Source: Verrucomicrobia bacterium LW23
Lineage (GTDB): Bacteria; Verrucomicrobiota; Verrucomicrobiia; Methylacidiphilales; UBA1321
Assembly (NCBI GenBank): GCA_003054695.1
Contig: QAZA01000011.1
Span: 1-64,000 of the forward strand
Direction of reading: 5' to 3'
DNA: 64,000 bases
The notes under the pieces are model-generated. The model was not told where the DNA came from. It saw nothing but the letters and a program-made list of their open reading frames with translations, and made no database searches. Both the position numbers and the translations under genes were made by a program. Numbering within the stretch: position 1 is the stretch's first letter; the number at the start of each line of letters is the position of its first letter. Below, piece by piece: positions 9,400 through 18,518 of this stretch.

Positions 9400-9930
9400 A
9401 TGGCCCTCGAAGTCATCCTCAAAACCAAGATCGATAACCTCGGCGCTGAAGCCGACGTTGTGTCCGTCAAACCGGGCTACGCCCGCAACTACCTCATCCC
9501 CCGCAACCTGGCCGTCGTCGCCACCAGCACCAGCCGCAAGCAGGTGGAAGACCTGAAGCGCAAGCGCGCCGCCCGCGAGGCCGAAGAGCTCAACGCCGCT
9601 CAGGACCTGTCCGGCCGCCTCGGCAAGGTCAAGCTCAGCTTCACCCTCGCCGCCGGCGAAGGTCAGGAAAAAGTGTTTGGCTCCGTTACCGCCAACGACG
9701 TGGCCGACAAGCTTAAGGAGCAGGGTTTTGAGATCGACAAAAAGAAGATCGACCTGCCCCGCGGCCTGAAGGAAACCGGCGAGCACGAAGTCGCCATCGG
9801 CCTCAGCCACGGCGTCACCGCCCACATCAAGGTCGAAGTCATCGCCGCCGCCCCCAAGCCCGAAGTGGTTGAGGAAGAAGAGCCCGGCGAGCGCCGCAGC
9901 AAGTACCGCTCCAAGAAGGCCCAGAGCTAA
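9400..9930 (+). CDS. rplI: 50S ribosomal protein L9
   Basis: The 176-residue bL9 has the N-terminal rRNA-binding domain (MALEVILKTKIDNLGAEADVV, VKPGYARNYLIPRNLA), the connecting Lys/Glu-rich helix, and the C-terminal domain with KVFGSVTANDVAD and LKETGEHEVAIGLSHGV, plus an acidic/basic tail of about 28 residues. I chose the ATG at 9400 because the L9 signature begins there. A strong hairpin terminator follows 27 bases after the stop codon and closes the rplY-to-rplI block. Confidence 0.95.
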   Translation: MALEVILKTKIDNLGAEADVVSVKPGYARNYLIPRNLAVVATSTSRKQVEDLKRKRAAREAEELNAAQDLSGRLGKVKLSFTLAAGEGQEKVFGSVTANDVADKLKEQGFEIDKKKIDLPRGLKETGEHEVAIGLSHGVTAHIKVEVIAAAPKPEVVEEEEPGERRSKYRSKKAQS

Positions 9931-9956
9931 GCTTGTAGCGTAGATCAGAGCTTTCC

Positions 9957-9996
9957 GCCCGCAATCACCCCCACAGGGGCGGTTGCGGGCATTTTT
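9957..9996 (+). terminator. Rho-independent terminator after rplI
   Basis: The arms GCCCGCAA (9957-9964) and TTGCGGGC (9983-9990), with an inner CCCC/GGGG pairing, are followed by ATTTTT. Confidence 0.85.
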
Positions 9997-10006
9997 GTGC
10001 CCATCC

Positions 10007-10124
10007 GGTCCCCACAGCCCTTGGTCCCCCTTCTATCCCCCTTAGCGCGAAATAATCCGCCAGCCGATACAGATTTTTATCACGCTAAGCGGAATAGAAG
10101 GGGGAATAAGGGCTGAGGGGGAAC
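10007..10124. repeat. Hairpin repeat, TCCCCCTTAGCGCGAAA family, copy 1
   Basis: The left arm 10007-10050 and the right arm 10081-10124 are imperfect inverted repeats of about 44 bases around a 30-base loop. The segment TCCCCCTTAGCGCGAAA in the left arm recurs exactly in the hairpin at 15034-15126. Confidence 0.7.
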
Positions 10125-10256
10125 CGCAACCCTGAAGAAGGATCTTTTCTGAGAGGGCGGGCTGCGAATGAATTTTCACCCCGTTGTAAGAAGCTCCGAT
10201 CGAAATGCGACCTGAGACCGGCTTCTTCATGCATATCGCGACATTTTTATACAGTT

Positions 10257-10280
10257 ATTTACATATAAAATAGTGTAAAT
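10257..10280. promoter_or_regulatory. Palindrome upstream of bamA
   Basis: ATTTACA-TATAAAATAG-TGTAAAT has perfect 7-base arms around a TATAAA -10-like element. The layout is that of an operator overlapping a promoter. This is suggestive only. Confidence 0.3.
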
Positions 10281-10565
10281 CGAGACTGATTCTCAGAAAA
10301 AGTTTTCCTTATACATAAAAATACAGTGACGTACGAATAAATTCCCTCTAAAGAAGTTGCGTGACTTTTCACGTCTTTTACGTGAATCTCTCCCACCTAA
10401 CTAAGGCCTCACGACTATGCGCAGGTTCTTCTTTTTCTTGACCTTTACCGGTGCCCCGGACAGTCTTTGCCCCGTAACGACAAGGTGGCTGTCGCGTGCT
10501 CGCTTTGCCTAAGTCGTTCCACGGTAAAGAGAAGGACAACGCGACAAGACCTTACATCCCGATTT

Positions 10566-12947
10566 ATGGCTTTTAGAGACATCCTACGCCTCAGCATCCT
10601 CACGACCCTCCTGGCCGTGGGCTTTGCCGTGACGCTTCCCGCGCAAGAGGAATCAGCCCCCTCTGGCGGGCGTCCGCGCAAGCTCGTCACCTCCTCCGCC
10701 GGTATTTCCAATTCCAGCTCCGGCCCCATCGTCAAGGAGATCGACGTCGAGTTTGTCGGCCCCAAGTCCATCTCCAAAAACCTCATCCTGGCCAACATGC
10801 GCACCACGGTAGGCCAGCCCTACTCTGCCGGCGCGGTGGAGGAGGACATCCGCAACCTGTACGCTACGGGCCGCTTTGTTAACCTGCGCATTCAGGACGA
10901 ACCGCTGGCCGACGGCGTCAAGGTGCTCGTCATCGTGCAGCCCAAGGCGCTGGTCAAGGAGATCATCGTGGAAGGCGCCAGCGCTATTGGCGAGAAGCGC
11001 GTGCGCAAGGAAATCAAGAGCAAGGTGGCGGACCCGCTGAGCGAGCAGCAGGTCGTCGTCGACGCGGACAAGATCCGCGAGCTGTACCAGACCAAAGGCT
11101 TTGACCAGGTGCAGGTGAGCTACAAGACGGACGTGAACGAAGAGTACGGCCGCGCTGTCATCCGCTTCACCATCAACGAGGGCGGTAAAGCCCACGTGGC
11201 GGAGGTCAATTTCATCGGCAACCGCAACATTCCGGCCGCTGAGCTTCGCAAGCAGATTAAAACCAAGCGCCGCGACTGGCTCTCCATCCTCAACAAGTCC
11301 GGCCTGTACAAGGACGATCAGTTTAAGGAAGACCTGAAAAAGCTGCGCGAGTACTACTTCTCCAAAGGCTTCATCGACATGCAGATCCGCGACATCCGCC
11401 TGGATTACCCCACCGCGGACAAGCTGGTCGTCACCATCACCATCTTCGAGGGCATCCCCTACTACGTCGGCAAGGTAAGCTTTGAGGGCAACGAAGTGTT
11501 TACCGGCCAGCAGATCCGCGAGAAGGTGACGCTGACCGACGGCAAAGTCTACTCCCCGCAGGGCCTGGCCAAGGATACGAAGGAAATCTCCGACATGTAC
11601 GGCAAGATGGGCTACGTGGACGCGAAAGTGACCGCCGAGCGTCTGGCTAACGTGGAGAACGGCAAGATGGACGTTATCTTCGTCATTACCGAAGGCCCGC
11701 AGTCCTATCTTGAAAAAATCATCATCCAGGGCAACAACCGCACCAAGGACAAGGTGCTGCGCCGCGAACTGGCGCTGGCCCCCGGCGACGTGTACGACAC
11801 CGTCCGCACCGACGCCAGCCAGAAGCGTCTGGAAGGCCTGGGCTACTTTGAGAAGGTCGACATCTCCGCCCGCGACACCGCCGTGCCCAACCGCAAAAAC
11901 ATGGTGATTACGGTGCAGGAAAAGCGCACCGGCTCCATCAACTTTGGTATCGGCCTCAGCTCCGTCGACTCCCTCCTGGGCTTTGTGGAGCTGACGCAGG
12001 GCAACTTCGACATCACCAACTGGCCGCAGTTTACCGGTGCCGGCCAAAAGTTCCGCGCCCGTGTTCAGTACGGTCTCTCTCGCAAGGACTTGCTGCTCTC
12101 CTTTACGGAGCCGTGGTTCCTCAACCAGCGCCTCTCGCTCGGCGTGGATATCTTCGGCAACGACGCGCAGTATCTCTCCAGCGACTACGATCAGGCTCGG
12201 TACGGTTTCTCCGTCAAGCTGCAGCGCGCTCTCTCGCAGTTTCTGTTTGCGACCGCCAAGTACCAGCTGGAAAGCATCGAGCTGTATAACTTTGACGACG
12301 GCGTCTCCCAGGTGCTGAAGGACGAAGAAGGCGCACGCAGCAAAAGCTCCTTTACGCTCGGCCTGACGTGGGACTCGCGCGACAACCTGATGCTGACCCG
12401 CAAGGGCGAACGCATCGAGCTGATGGGTGAGTTTGCCGGCGGCCCGCTCTTTGGCCAAACGGATATTTACAAGTTCCAGATTGACGCGCAGAAGTACTTT
12501 TTACTTCCTTACGACATCATTCTCACGACAGCAGTTGCAACAGGCGGCGTGTCACGCTATGATGACACGAATAAGGTGCCGCTGTTCGATCGCTACTTCC
12601 TGGGTGGTTCGCGTACGGTTCGCGGTTTCGACAACCGCGATATCTCCCCGCGTGACGATACCGGAACGGCGGTCGGCGGTAACACCTTCGGCAACGGTAC
12701 CATTGAGGTCACCTTCCCCATCATCAGCCAGGTTCGCGGCGCGGTCTTTGTGGACGCGGGTTTTGTGAATGCCAAAAGCTTTCATTACGCGGATATGATG
12801 GACGACATGATGGTGGCCGCCGGCGTTGGCCTTCGCATGAACCTTCCGATCGGTCCCGTGCGACTGGACTTCGGCGTGCCACTTAAGGCAGACAAGTGGA
12901 ACGAGTCGTCGGGCAAATTCAGCTTCGACGCCGGTTACCAGTTCTGA
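10566..12947 (+). CDS. bamA: Outer membrane protein assembly factor BamA
   Basis: The 793-residue protein inserts beta-barrel proteins into the outer membrane. It starts with a signal peptide (MAFRDILRLSILTTLLAVGF...LPAQ), followed by about five POTRA repeats (residues 55-420; IVKEIDVEFVG, ALVKEIIVEG, HVAEVNFIGN, YYVGKVSFEGN, YLEKIIIQGN each open a repeat), then an Omp85 barrel to the C-terminal Phe (AGYQF). The barrel holds the SRTVRGFDNRD lid-lock motif near residue 683. The ATG at 10566 is chosen because the signal peptide begins there; 33 upstream codons in frame are not family-like. The next gene encodes an OmpH/Skp chaperone and then lpxD, the conserved envelope order. Confidence 0.95.
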   Translation: MAFRDILRLSILTTLLAVGFAVTLPAQEESAPSGGRPRKLVTSSAGISNSSSGPIVKEIDVEFVGPKSISKNLILANMRTTVGQPYSAGAVEEDIRNLYATGRFVNLRIQDEPLADGVKVLVIVQPKALVKEIIVEGASAIGEKRVRKEIKSKVADPLSEQQVVVDADKIRELYQTKGFDQVQVSYKTDVNEEYGRAVIRFTINEGGKAHVAEVNFIGNRNIPAAELRKQIKTKRRDWLSILNKSGLYKDDQFKEDLKKLREYYFSKGFIDMQIRDIRLDYPTADKLVVTITIFEGIPYYVGKVSFEGNEVFTGQQIREKVTLTDGKVYSPQGLAKDTKEISDMYGKMGYVDAKVTAERLANVENGKMDVIFVITEGPQSYLEKIIIQGNNRTKDKVLRRELALAPGDVYDTVRTDASQKRLEGLGYFEKVDISARDTAVPNRKNMVITVQEKRTGSINFGIGLSSVDSLLGFVELTQGNFDITNWPQFTGAGQKFRARVQYGLSRKDLLLSFTEPWFLNQRLSLGVDIFGNDAQYLSSDYDQARYGFSVKLQRALSQFLFATAKYQLESIELYNFDDGVSQVLKDEEGARSKSSFTLGLTWDSRDNLMLTRKGERIELMGEFAGGPLFGQTDIYKFQIDAQKYFLLPYDIILTTAVATGGVSRYDDTNKVPLFDRYFLGGSRTVRGFDNRDISPRDDTGTAVGGNTFGNGTIEVTFPIISQVRGAVFVDAGFVNAKSFHYADMMDDMMVAAGVGLRMNLPIGPVRLDFGVPLKADKWNESSGKFSFDAGYQF

Positions 12948-13121
12948 TCTTTACCTGAAAGAGCGCGCTCTTTTTTGGCGAAAGCTAAAGAGCCGCCCCC
13001 GCCCTGCCGAAACGAAACACAAGACACGCACACCCCCACTCTCCCTCCCACCCCCCGCATTTGGCCCGCCGCCCGCGCCCCGCTTTGGCCGCGCGGCCTA
13101 TGCCAAACGCATGTATCCCCC

Positions 13122-13778
13122 ATGAAAACGACCTCACTTGTTCTTGCTGTACTTCTCTGCTTCCCCATGCTCTCCGCCCTTGCGCAGGCCGAAACCCGGC
13201 TGGCCATTGTGGACATGAGCAAGGTGATGAAGGAATACAATCGTTCCCTCGCCGCGGAAAAGGACCTGAAGGCCAAGGCGCAGAAAGCTCAGGAAGACAT
13301 CCAGAGCATGCTCGGCACCTTCAACAAAATGCGCGACGAAGCGCTGAAGCTGGAGCAGGAAATCCGCGCTCCCGGCCTCTCCGAAGCGCTGAAGAAGGCC
13401 AAGATGGAAGACTTTACCAAGAAGTACCAGGCGCTGCGCGTGTATGAGAACCAGGTGCGCGAGCAACAGCAGGGCCGCGAGAACCTCTTCCGCCAGGAGA
13501 CGTTGCGCGTTCGCGCCGACATTCTGGAGAACATCACCAAGGTGGTGCAGCAGGTCAGCGCCCAGCAGGGCCTCGGCCTGGTGTTCGATAAGTCCGCCAT
13601 GGCCATGTCCGGCACCAATGTGCTTCAGTACACCAGCACCGGCGTCAAGGATATATCCGACGACGTGCTGCGCATCCTCAACAGCGCGGCCGCACCCGCT
13701 CCCGCCGCCGCACCGGCCGCTGCGCCTGCCGCCCGCCCCGCGCCCGCTCCCCGCGCGGCGCCTGTAACGCCCCGCTAA
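13122..13778 (+). CDS. OmpH/Skp family periplasmic chaperone
   Basis: The 218-residue protein has a signal peptide (MKTTSLVLAVLLCFPMLSALAQA), then the Skp-type start LAIVDMSKVMKEYNRS, a long coiled-coil Lys/Glu/Gln-rich region (residues 45-125), and NVLQYTSTGVKDISDDVLRILN, which is typical of OmpH proteins ('...D(I/V)T..V...L'). An Ala/Pro-rich tail of about 30 residues ends the protein. It should escort unfolded outer-membrane proteins across the periplasm to BamA, encoded immediately upstream. The bamA-ompH-lpxD order supports this. Confidence 0.88.
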   Translation: MKTTSLVLAVLLCFPMLSALAQAETRLAIVDMSKVMKEYNRSLAAEKDLKAKAQKAQEDIQSMLGTFNKMRDEALKLEQEIRAPGLSEALKKAKMEDFTKKYQALRVYENQVREQQQGRENLFRQETLRVRADILENITKVVQQVSAQQGLGLVFDKSAMAMSGTNVLQYTSTGVKDISDDVLRILNSAAAPAPAAAPAAAPAARPAPAPRAAPVTPR

Positions 13779-13844
13779 GTTTGCTTTCCGCTGCTGCTCT
13801 CGCCTGCGGAAGGCGAGGGCGCGGTCGAATTGATTACTTATTGT

Positions 13845-13896
13845 GCTTCGCTACGCCCGGCTTCCATTAGCCGGACGTGGCGAAGCCTCTTTTTTG
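13845..13896 (+). terminator. Strong hairpin terminator between the OmpH gene and lpxD
   Basis: GCTTCGCTACGCCCGGCT (13845-13862) pairs with AGCCGGACGTGGCGAAGC (13869-13886) with two non-Watson-Crick positions and a 6-base loop. CTCTTTTTTG follows. It overlaps the longest possible reading frame of lpxD, which argues for a later lpxD start. Confidence 0.8.
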
Positions 13897-13921
13897 CATT
13901 CTCCCCATTTCGATTTCTCCT

Positions 13922-15001
13922 GTGCCTGAGTATACCGCTGAGTTCATTGCATCCCAAATCGGCGGGGTGCTCCAGGGCAACCCGTCCCTGCTGGTTACGG
14001 GTGTCAGTGATCTCGCTTCGGCGGAGCCCTGCCACGCGTCGTTTCTCGGCAACTCCAAGTACCTGACCCAGGCGCGCCGCACGCGCGCGGGCGTCGTGGT
14101 GCTTTCGCACCGCGATCCCGAAGACTTTGCGTTTACCAGCATTCGCGTCGATTCCCCCTCGTACGCATTCGCCAAAGTGGTGGATCTTTTTGCCCCGCCC
14201 GCGCCCGTCCACACGCCGGGCATCCACCCGAGCGCCGTGGTTGCGGCGGATGTCGTTCTGGGCGAGGGTGTTAGCGTTCAGCCAGGCGCGGTTATCGAGG
14301 CCGGCGCGCGCATCGGCGCCCGCTCGGTCATCGGCGCCAACGCGTATATCGGCACCCGCGCGGTGCTAGGTGCCGACTGCCTCGTCTACCCGCAAGTGGT
14401 TGTGCGCGAGGACTCTCGCATCGGCAACCACGTTATCCTGCACTGCGGCTCCATTATTGGCGGCGACGGCTTTGGCTACGATTTCCGCAACGGCCGGCAC
14501 GAGAAGATTCCGCAAATCGGCTATGTGCAGCTGGACGACTACGTGGAGGTCGGCGCCGGCACGACAATCGATCGGGGCCGTTTTGACCGCACCTGGATTG
14601 GCGAAGGGACAAAAATCGACAATCTGGTTATGATTGCGCACAATGTGCGCGTCGGAAAGCACTGCCTTATTGTGTCGCAGACAGGAATCTCCGGCAGCAC
14701 CACGCTGGGCAACTACGTCACGCTGGCCGGCCAGGTCGGCACGGTGGGCCACATCACGATTGCCGACGGCGCCGTCGTCACCGCCCAGTCCGGTGTCAGC
14801 AAAGATGTGCCCGCCAAAGCCACCGTCGCCGGGCGCCACGCCATCCCTCTGCGCGAGAGCCTGAAGCTGGAGGCGCTGACCCGCCGCCTTCCCGAGCTTT
14901 TGGAGCGCCTCCGCCTGCTGGAGGAAGTTGTTCGCGCCCACGGCCTTACGCCGGAGGGCCCGATAGCCTCTACCGCAGAGTGCATCGTGAAGGAGTCGTG
15001 A
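13922..15001 (+). CDS. lpxD: UDP-3-O-(3-hydroxyacyl)glucosamine N-acyltransferase
   Basis: This 359-residue enzyme transfers the N-linked hydroxyacyl chain in the third step of lipid A synthesis. The N-terminal uridine-binding domain (to about residue 100) leads into hexapeptide repeats forming a left-handed beta helix (AVVAADVVLGEGVSVQPGAV and onward). IIGGDGFGYDF and MIAHNVRVGKH carry the expected active-site His near residue 239. A C-terminal helix closes the protein. I place the start at the GTG at 13922. The longer frame (GTG at 13877) would begin inside a terminator hairpin. Lipid A synthesis implies a Gram-negative outer membrane. Confidence 0.92.
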   Translation: MPEYTAEFIASQIGGVLQGNPSLLVTGVSDLASAEPCHASFLGNSKYLTQARRTRAGVVVLSHRDPEDFAFTSIRVDSPSYAFAKVVDLFAPPAPVHTPGIHPSAVVAADVVLGEGVSVQPGAVIEAGARIGARSVIGANAYIGTRAVLGADCLVYPQVVVREDSRIGNHVILHCGSIIGGDGFGYDFRNGRHEKIPQIGYVQLDDYVEVGAGTTIDRGRFDRTWIGEGTKIDNLVMIAHNVRVGKHCLIVSQTGISGSTTLGNYVTLAGQVGTVGHITIADGAVVTAQSGVSKDVPAKATVAGRHAIPLRESLKLEALTRRLPELLERLRLLEEVVRAHGLTPEGPIASTAECIVKES

Positions 15002-15033
15002 TCGCTCTAAGCGATTCCGCTTTTTCCCCACTT

Positions 15034-15126
15034 GGCGGCTTTGTCCCCCTTAGCGCGAAAAATTCCCCTCCGAATTGGTCTTAGAGAGCAGAAACGGAGA
15101 GTTTCGCGCGTGGGGGGACAAAGCCG
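15034..15126. repeat. Hairpin repeat, TCCCCCTTAGCGCGAAA family, copy 2
   Basis: The left arm 15034-15060 and right arm 15102-15126 are inverted repeats with a 41-base loop. The left arm shares TCCCCCTTAGCGCGAAA with the hairpin at 10007-10124. Confidence 0.65.
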
Positions 15127-15129
15127 CTA

Positions 15130-15291
15130 AGGGCCTGTCAGGGAAGAAGTATACCAAGCTGGCTTGTTCTTTTGGCTACCGGCTGCGTTGCTCGTCACTT
15201 ACAGACCAATGCGGGTATGCGCCTTCCTCGCGCCTTGCCGGTAGCCAAAATCCCTGCGCCATTTTGGTATACTTATTTCCTGACAGGCCCT
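15130..15291. mobile_element. Large imperfect palindrome, possible MITE-like element
   Basis: The arms 15130-15186 and 15235-15291 match over about 57 bases with few differences. Both begin AGGGCCTGTCAGG and share AAGTATACCAA and TTTTGGCTACCGGC. The element abuts the right arm of the preceding hairpin, which suggests insertion of one repeat beside another. It has no coding capacity. Confidence 0.55.
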
Positions 15292-15798
15292 GAGGGGGGA
15301 AAGTGCGGAGTATCTCCAGACGCACTTTTCCTTTCGCAAAGCAGGCACTGTCGCTTGGATTGTGGTCGTTTGCCCCTAAAAGCGGCGCTTGATGTGCCGA
15401 TATGCCCCATGGGCTGGCCAACGCACAACTCCACCGCCTGGTGGATTCTGCGGATATTTCATGTATATTCCGTGAAAGGCCTGCAAGATGGACCGTATAC
15501 TCTGCGATTGAAAGGGAGTGCGCGACTGGCTGTCGTGCATTTTTTCTGAATTATTGCTTTGTATCAACGCCATCTCTGGCTACGATTTTACGCAGTACAC
15601 GATATCTACTCTGCAGCAATCCGCCGATTTCACGGGTAAACCAACACCGGCCGCACGCACTGTATGTCGCGGGGCAGGTTGTGGGGTTCCGGTAAGCGCG
15701 GAGGGGGGCACGGCCCGGCGCAGTAAATCATTTTCCAGCACCACCTTACCCTTTTCCTTCCCATCCCTTGCCGAGATGGGGAGGCCGGCCGGCAGCCG

Positions 15799-18321
15799 GT
15801 GCCAAGCGCGCCTTTGCCCGCCCCTCGCACTTTGAGCCGCCACCCTCTCTTACCGAAACCTCCCGTGGGCAGCGATTTTCTCCCTCCCAAACAAGCGCGC
15901 CCCGTGCGTTCCCCGGAACGCTGGGATGAAGACGCGTTTGTGGACGCCCCTCAAGGCGGATTTGCGGAGCTGAGCCCCGGGGACACCATCGGTAAGTTCC
16001 GCGTTATTCGCGAGTTAGGCAAGGGCGGTATGGGCGCCGTTTACCTCGCCATCCACACTAATTTGCAGATTGAGGTCGCCCTCAAGATTCTGCCCCCGGC
16101 CGTGGTGCGCGATACCCCTCAGGTGGCCAGCCGCTTTATCCGCGAGGCCCAGCTGGCGGCGCGCATTCGCCACCCTAACGTGGTGGCCGTGATGGACGCC
16201 GATGTCGACCGCGCCACCGGCCTCTATTATATAGTGCTGGAGTACGTGCCCGGCGGCAGCCTGGGCGATCGCCTTGTCAGCGGCCCGCTGGACGAAGACG
16301 AAGCCCTGCGCGTGGTGTACGACGTGGCGCAGGCGCTGGTGGAGGCCGAGAAGCACGGCATCGTTCACCGCGACATCAAGCCCGATAACATTATGCTGGA
16401 CGCCGCCGGTGTCGCCAAGCTGGCGGACCTCGGCGTGGCCAAGCAGGTGATGGCCAAGTCCACCAAGCTGACGCAGGAGGGCTCCTCCATCGGCACGCCC
16501 GCGTACATGAGCCCGGACCAGATCCGCAATGCCCAGGACGCCGACACGCGTGACGACATATATAGCTTAGGCGCAACACTTTACGAGCTGCTGACCGGCC
16601 AGCCGCCGTTCGACGGATCCACCGCTTACAATATTGTAAGCAAGGTCCTTTCCTCCCCCACGCCGGATCCCCGCGATATTGAGCCCGCCATATCTCCTGC
16701 AGTATCAAGCCTTTGCATGAAGATGATGGCCCGCAACCGCAACGCGCGCCACACCAACGCCACCACGCTCATCAACGATCTCGAGCGGCTCTCCGAGGTC
16801 AACTGGAATGACGGCCCCGCCGGTGCAGGAGGGGCAACCTCCCTGCACGAGCGCCCCACCGTGGCCGGCGACGAACCGCTGATCCCGCCCTCGCTGGAGC
16901 AGATGGCGCGCCGCAACGCCAACCGCTACGCCGCGCAGCGCGACGACTACGACGACGAGCCGAGCTCCTCGGGTACGTCAAAATGGGTCATTGGCGCGCT
17001 GCTAACCCTTGTGCTTGTGGCCGGCGGCGCCTACCTGCTCATGGGCAAGTCGGCGCCACGCCCCCTTCCCACCACCAAAAACGGCCCCGGGCAGCCGGGC
17101 GAAATTGTGCGCGTTACGGAGACGGACGAGCCGCCGATGCGTACGCAGTTGCCCAACCTAACGCCCACCAACAAGTTGTCCGGCACTGCCTCGCCCCCCG
17201 CTACATCGGAGCCGACCGGCCCCGGCAAAAAGCCTGCCTCAGGCACCGCCACGTCCAAAACCGGCCGCGACCCGAAGCAGGAGCCCGCGCCGCGTGCGCC
17301 CGGCACCGCGCCGATCCCCGGCAAGGCCGAGCCCCGTGGGCCCGTCGATGTGCGCGTGACGCCTCCCGTCCGCCCCGACGAACTGACGCATTTGCAGCCG
17401 GTGCAGCCCTACGATTCAACGGCCTCCAGCCCCGGCTACAACCCCAGCATCCCCAACGGCGGCATGGAAACGGCGGTGATGACCGAGACGAAGCTGCCGA
17501 AGCTTCCCGAAGAAATCCGCATTGCTGAGGCGATCCCCCCTGGAACGCCCGGCACCAATACCACGGCCATTCTCCCACCGGATCAGCAGCTCCAGCATCC
17601 GTTTACGGAGCCCTACCCCCCAGGGACGACCAACTCCACGACGACGTTCCCCGGCGTGACCCAGGAGCCCGCAACGCCTTCGGTGGATGAAGTGCTGGCG
17701 GCGGGCTCGCCCTTCATCGCGCCCATCTCCATCCAGGCGGGCGGCGGCGAACTGGTAGAGAATCCCGACGAAATTCGCCCGCTGCCGCCCACGCGCAGGG
17801 CTACCGCGTTTAAAGCCTGGGCCGTAGCCGCCAGCCTGATGAAGGAGCGCCGCTTTACCCAGCCCGCCGGGCGCCTGCTCAAGATTTACGGCCAGCGCCC
17901 GCGCGGCGACACCGTTATGCCAACCGTTTGGGAGATAAGCTTTTACGACACCAGCGCCAACGAGAATTACCGTAAAGTTACGGTCGTCAACGGCGTCGCC
18001 AATCGCGAGATTGAGGAAGGCATCCCCGGCGCGGGCATGTTTGGCTGGAAATTTACGCAAAAGAACATTCTGGACGCCGACGCCCTCAAAATCGACAGCG
18101 ACACCGCCATGCAGCTTGTGCGGGAGCGCGTGGAGCGGCTGCGGCCTGGCCTCAAGATTACCTCCGCCGAGCTGACGCTCCAGCTCAAGGAGTCCGCCCC
18201 CTTCTGGCGCATCGCACTTATGGGCATTACCCCTGGCAAAAGCAAGGCGCGGAACCTGGGCGAGGCGTTTGTGACGGTGGAGCACGGCAGCGTCAACGTA
18301 AGCGGGTTAAAGCTGGATTAG
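15799..18321 (+). CDS. PknB-like membrane serine/threonine protein kinase
   Basis: The kinase domain spans about residues 62-335 of 840: Gly-rich loop ELGKGGMGAVY, VALK with the ATP-binding Lys96, catalytic HRDIKPDN (Asp192), DLG in place of DFG (Asp210), and an activation segment GTPAYMSPDQ. One membrane span follows (WVIGALLTLVLVAGGAYLL, near 394-414), then a Pro/Thr-rich stretch of about 200 residues and a C-terminal domain of about 170 residues that I do not recognise. The kinase is cytoplasmic and the C-terminus probably extracytoplasmic, so it could sense an envelope signal. The frame opens with GTG at 15799; GTG at 15865 is an equally possible start. DLG is common in kinases of this group. 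Confidence 0.87.
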   Translation: MPSAPLPAPRTLSRHPLLPKPPVGSDFLPPKQARPVRSPERWDEDAFVDAPQGGFAELSPGDTIGKFRVIRELGKGGMGAVYLAIHTNLQIEVALKILPPAVVRDTPQVASRFIREAQLAARIRHPNVVAVMDADVDRATGLYYIVLEYVPGGSLGDRLVSGPLDEDEALRVVYDVAQALVEAEKHGIVHRDIKPDNIMLDAAGVAKLADLGVAKQVMAKSTKLTQEGSSIGTPAYMSPDQIRNAQDADTRDDIYSLGATLYELLTGQPPFDGSTAYNIVSKVLSSPTPDPRDIEPAISPAVSSLCMKMMARNRNARHTNATTLINDLERLSEVNWNDGPAGAGGATSLHERPTVAGDEPLIPPSLEQMARRNANRYAAQRDDYDDEPSSSGTSKWVIGALLTLVLVAGGAYLLMGKSAPRPLPTTKNGPGQPGEIVRVTETDEPPMRTQLPNLTPTNKLSGTASPPATSEPTGPGKKPASGTATSKTGRDPKQEPAPRAPGTAPIPGKAEPRGPVDVRVTPPVRPDELTHLQPVQPYDSTASSPGYNPSIPNGGMETAVMTETKLPKLPEEIRIAEAIPPGTPGTNTTAILPPDQQLQHPFTEPYPPGTTNSTTTFPGVTQEPATPSVDEVLAAGSPFIAPISIQAGGGELVENPDEIRPLPPTRRATAFKAWAVAASLMKERRFTQPAGRLLKIYGQRPRGDTVMPTVWEISFYDTSANENYRKVTVVNGVANREIEEGIPGAGMFGWKFTQKNILDADALKIDSDTAMQLVRERVERLRPGLKITSAELTLQLKESAPFWRIALMGITPGKSKARNLGEAFVTVEHGSVNVSGLKLD

Positions 18322-18518
18322 GCGCTGGCCTGGCAGCGGGGCGGGGTGCGGCCCGGGTGCGGCGGCGGGCGGGCGATGGCGCAGCGTGGCCAAATTGTGG
18401 CTTTCTGCGCACGATGAGGCGTCTGCTGCTTTTCGGTTTCTCGGAGAGGCGCGGCCACAAAATCAGAGGAAAGTGGCGCTTTCTGTAAGTCGGCACGCAT
18501 TGTGCTTATGGGAAAAGC

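Larger units (their letters stand above)
9997..10565 (+). other. Repeat-rich, AT-rich leader region upstream of bamA
   Basis: There is no gene. A long hairpin repeat occupies 10007-10124. From about 10230 the DNA becomes strongly AT-rich and contains two short palindromes, ATTTACA-N10-TGTAAAT (10257-10280) and TTCACGT-N5-ACGTGAA (10368-10386). The bamA promoter probably lies here. I cannot fix its hexamers. Confidence 0.5.
15002..15798. other. Long intergenic region with nested hairpins
   Basis: There is no gene in almost 800 bases. It holds a hairpin repeat (15034-15126), immediately followed by a 162-base imperfect palindrome (15130-15291), then a small stem (15300-15307 with 15321-15328, AAAGTGCG/CGCACTTT). 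From 15340 to 15798 I see no clear structure. Confidence 0.6.

Noticed and set aside
10653-12458. Long minus-strand open frame opposite bamA
   Set aside because: Shadow of bamA. The His/Val/Asp/Leu-rich translation is typical of antisense frames in high-GC genes.
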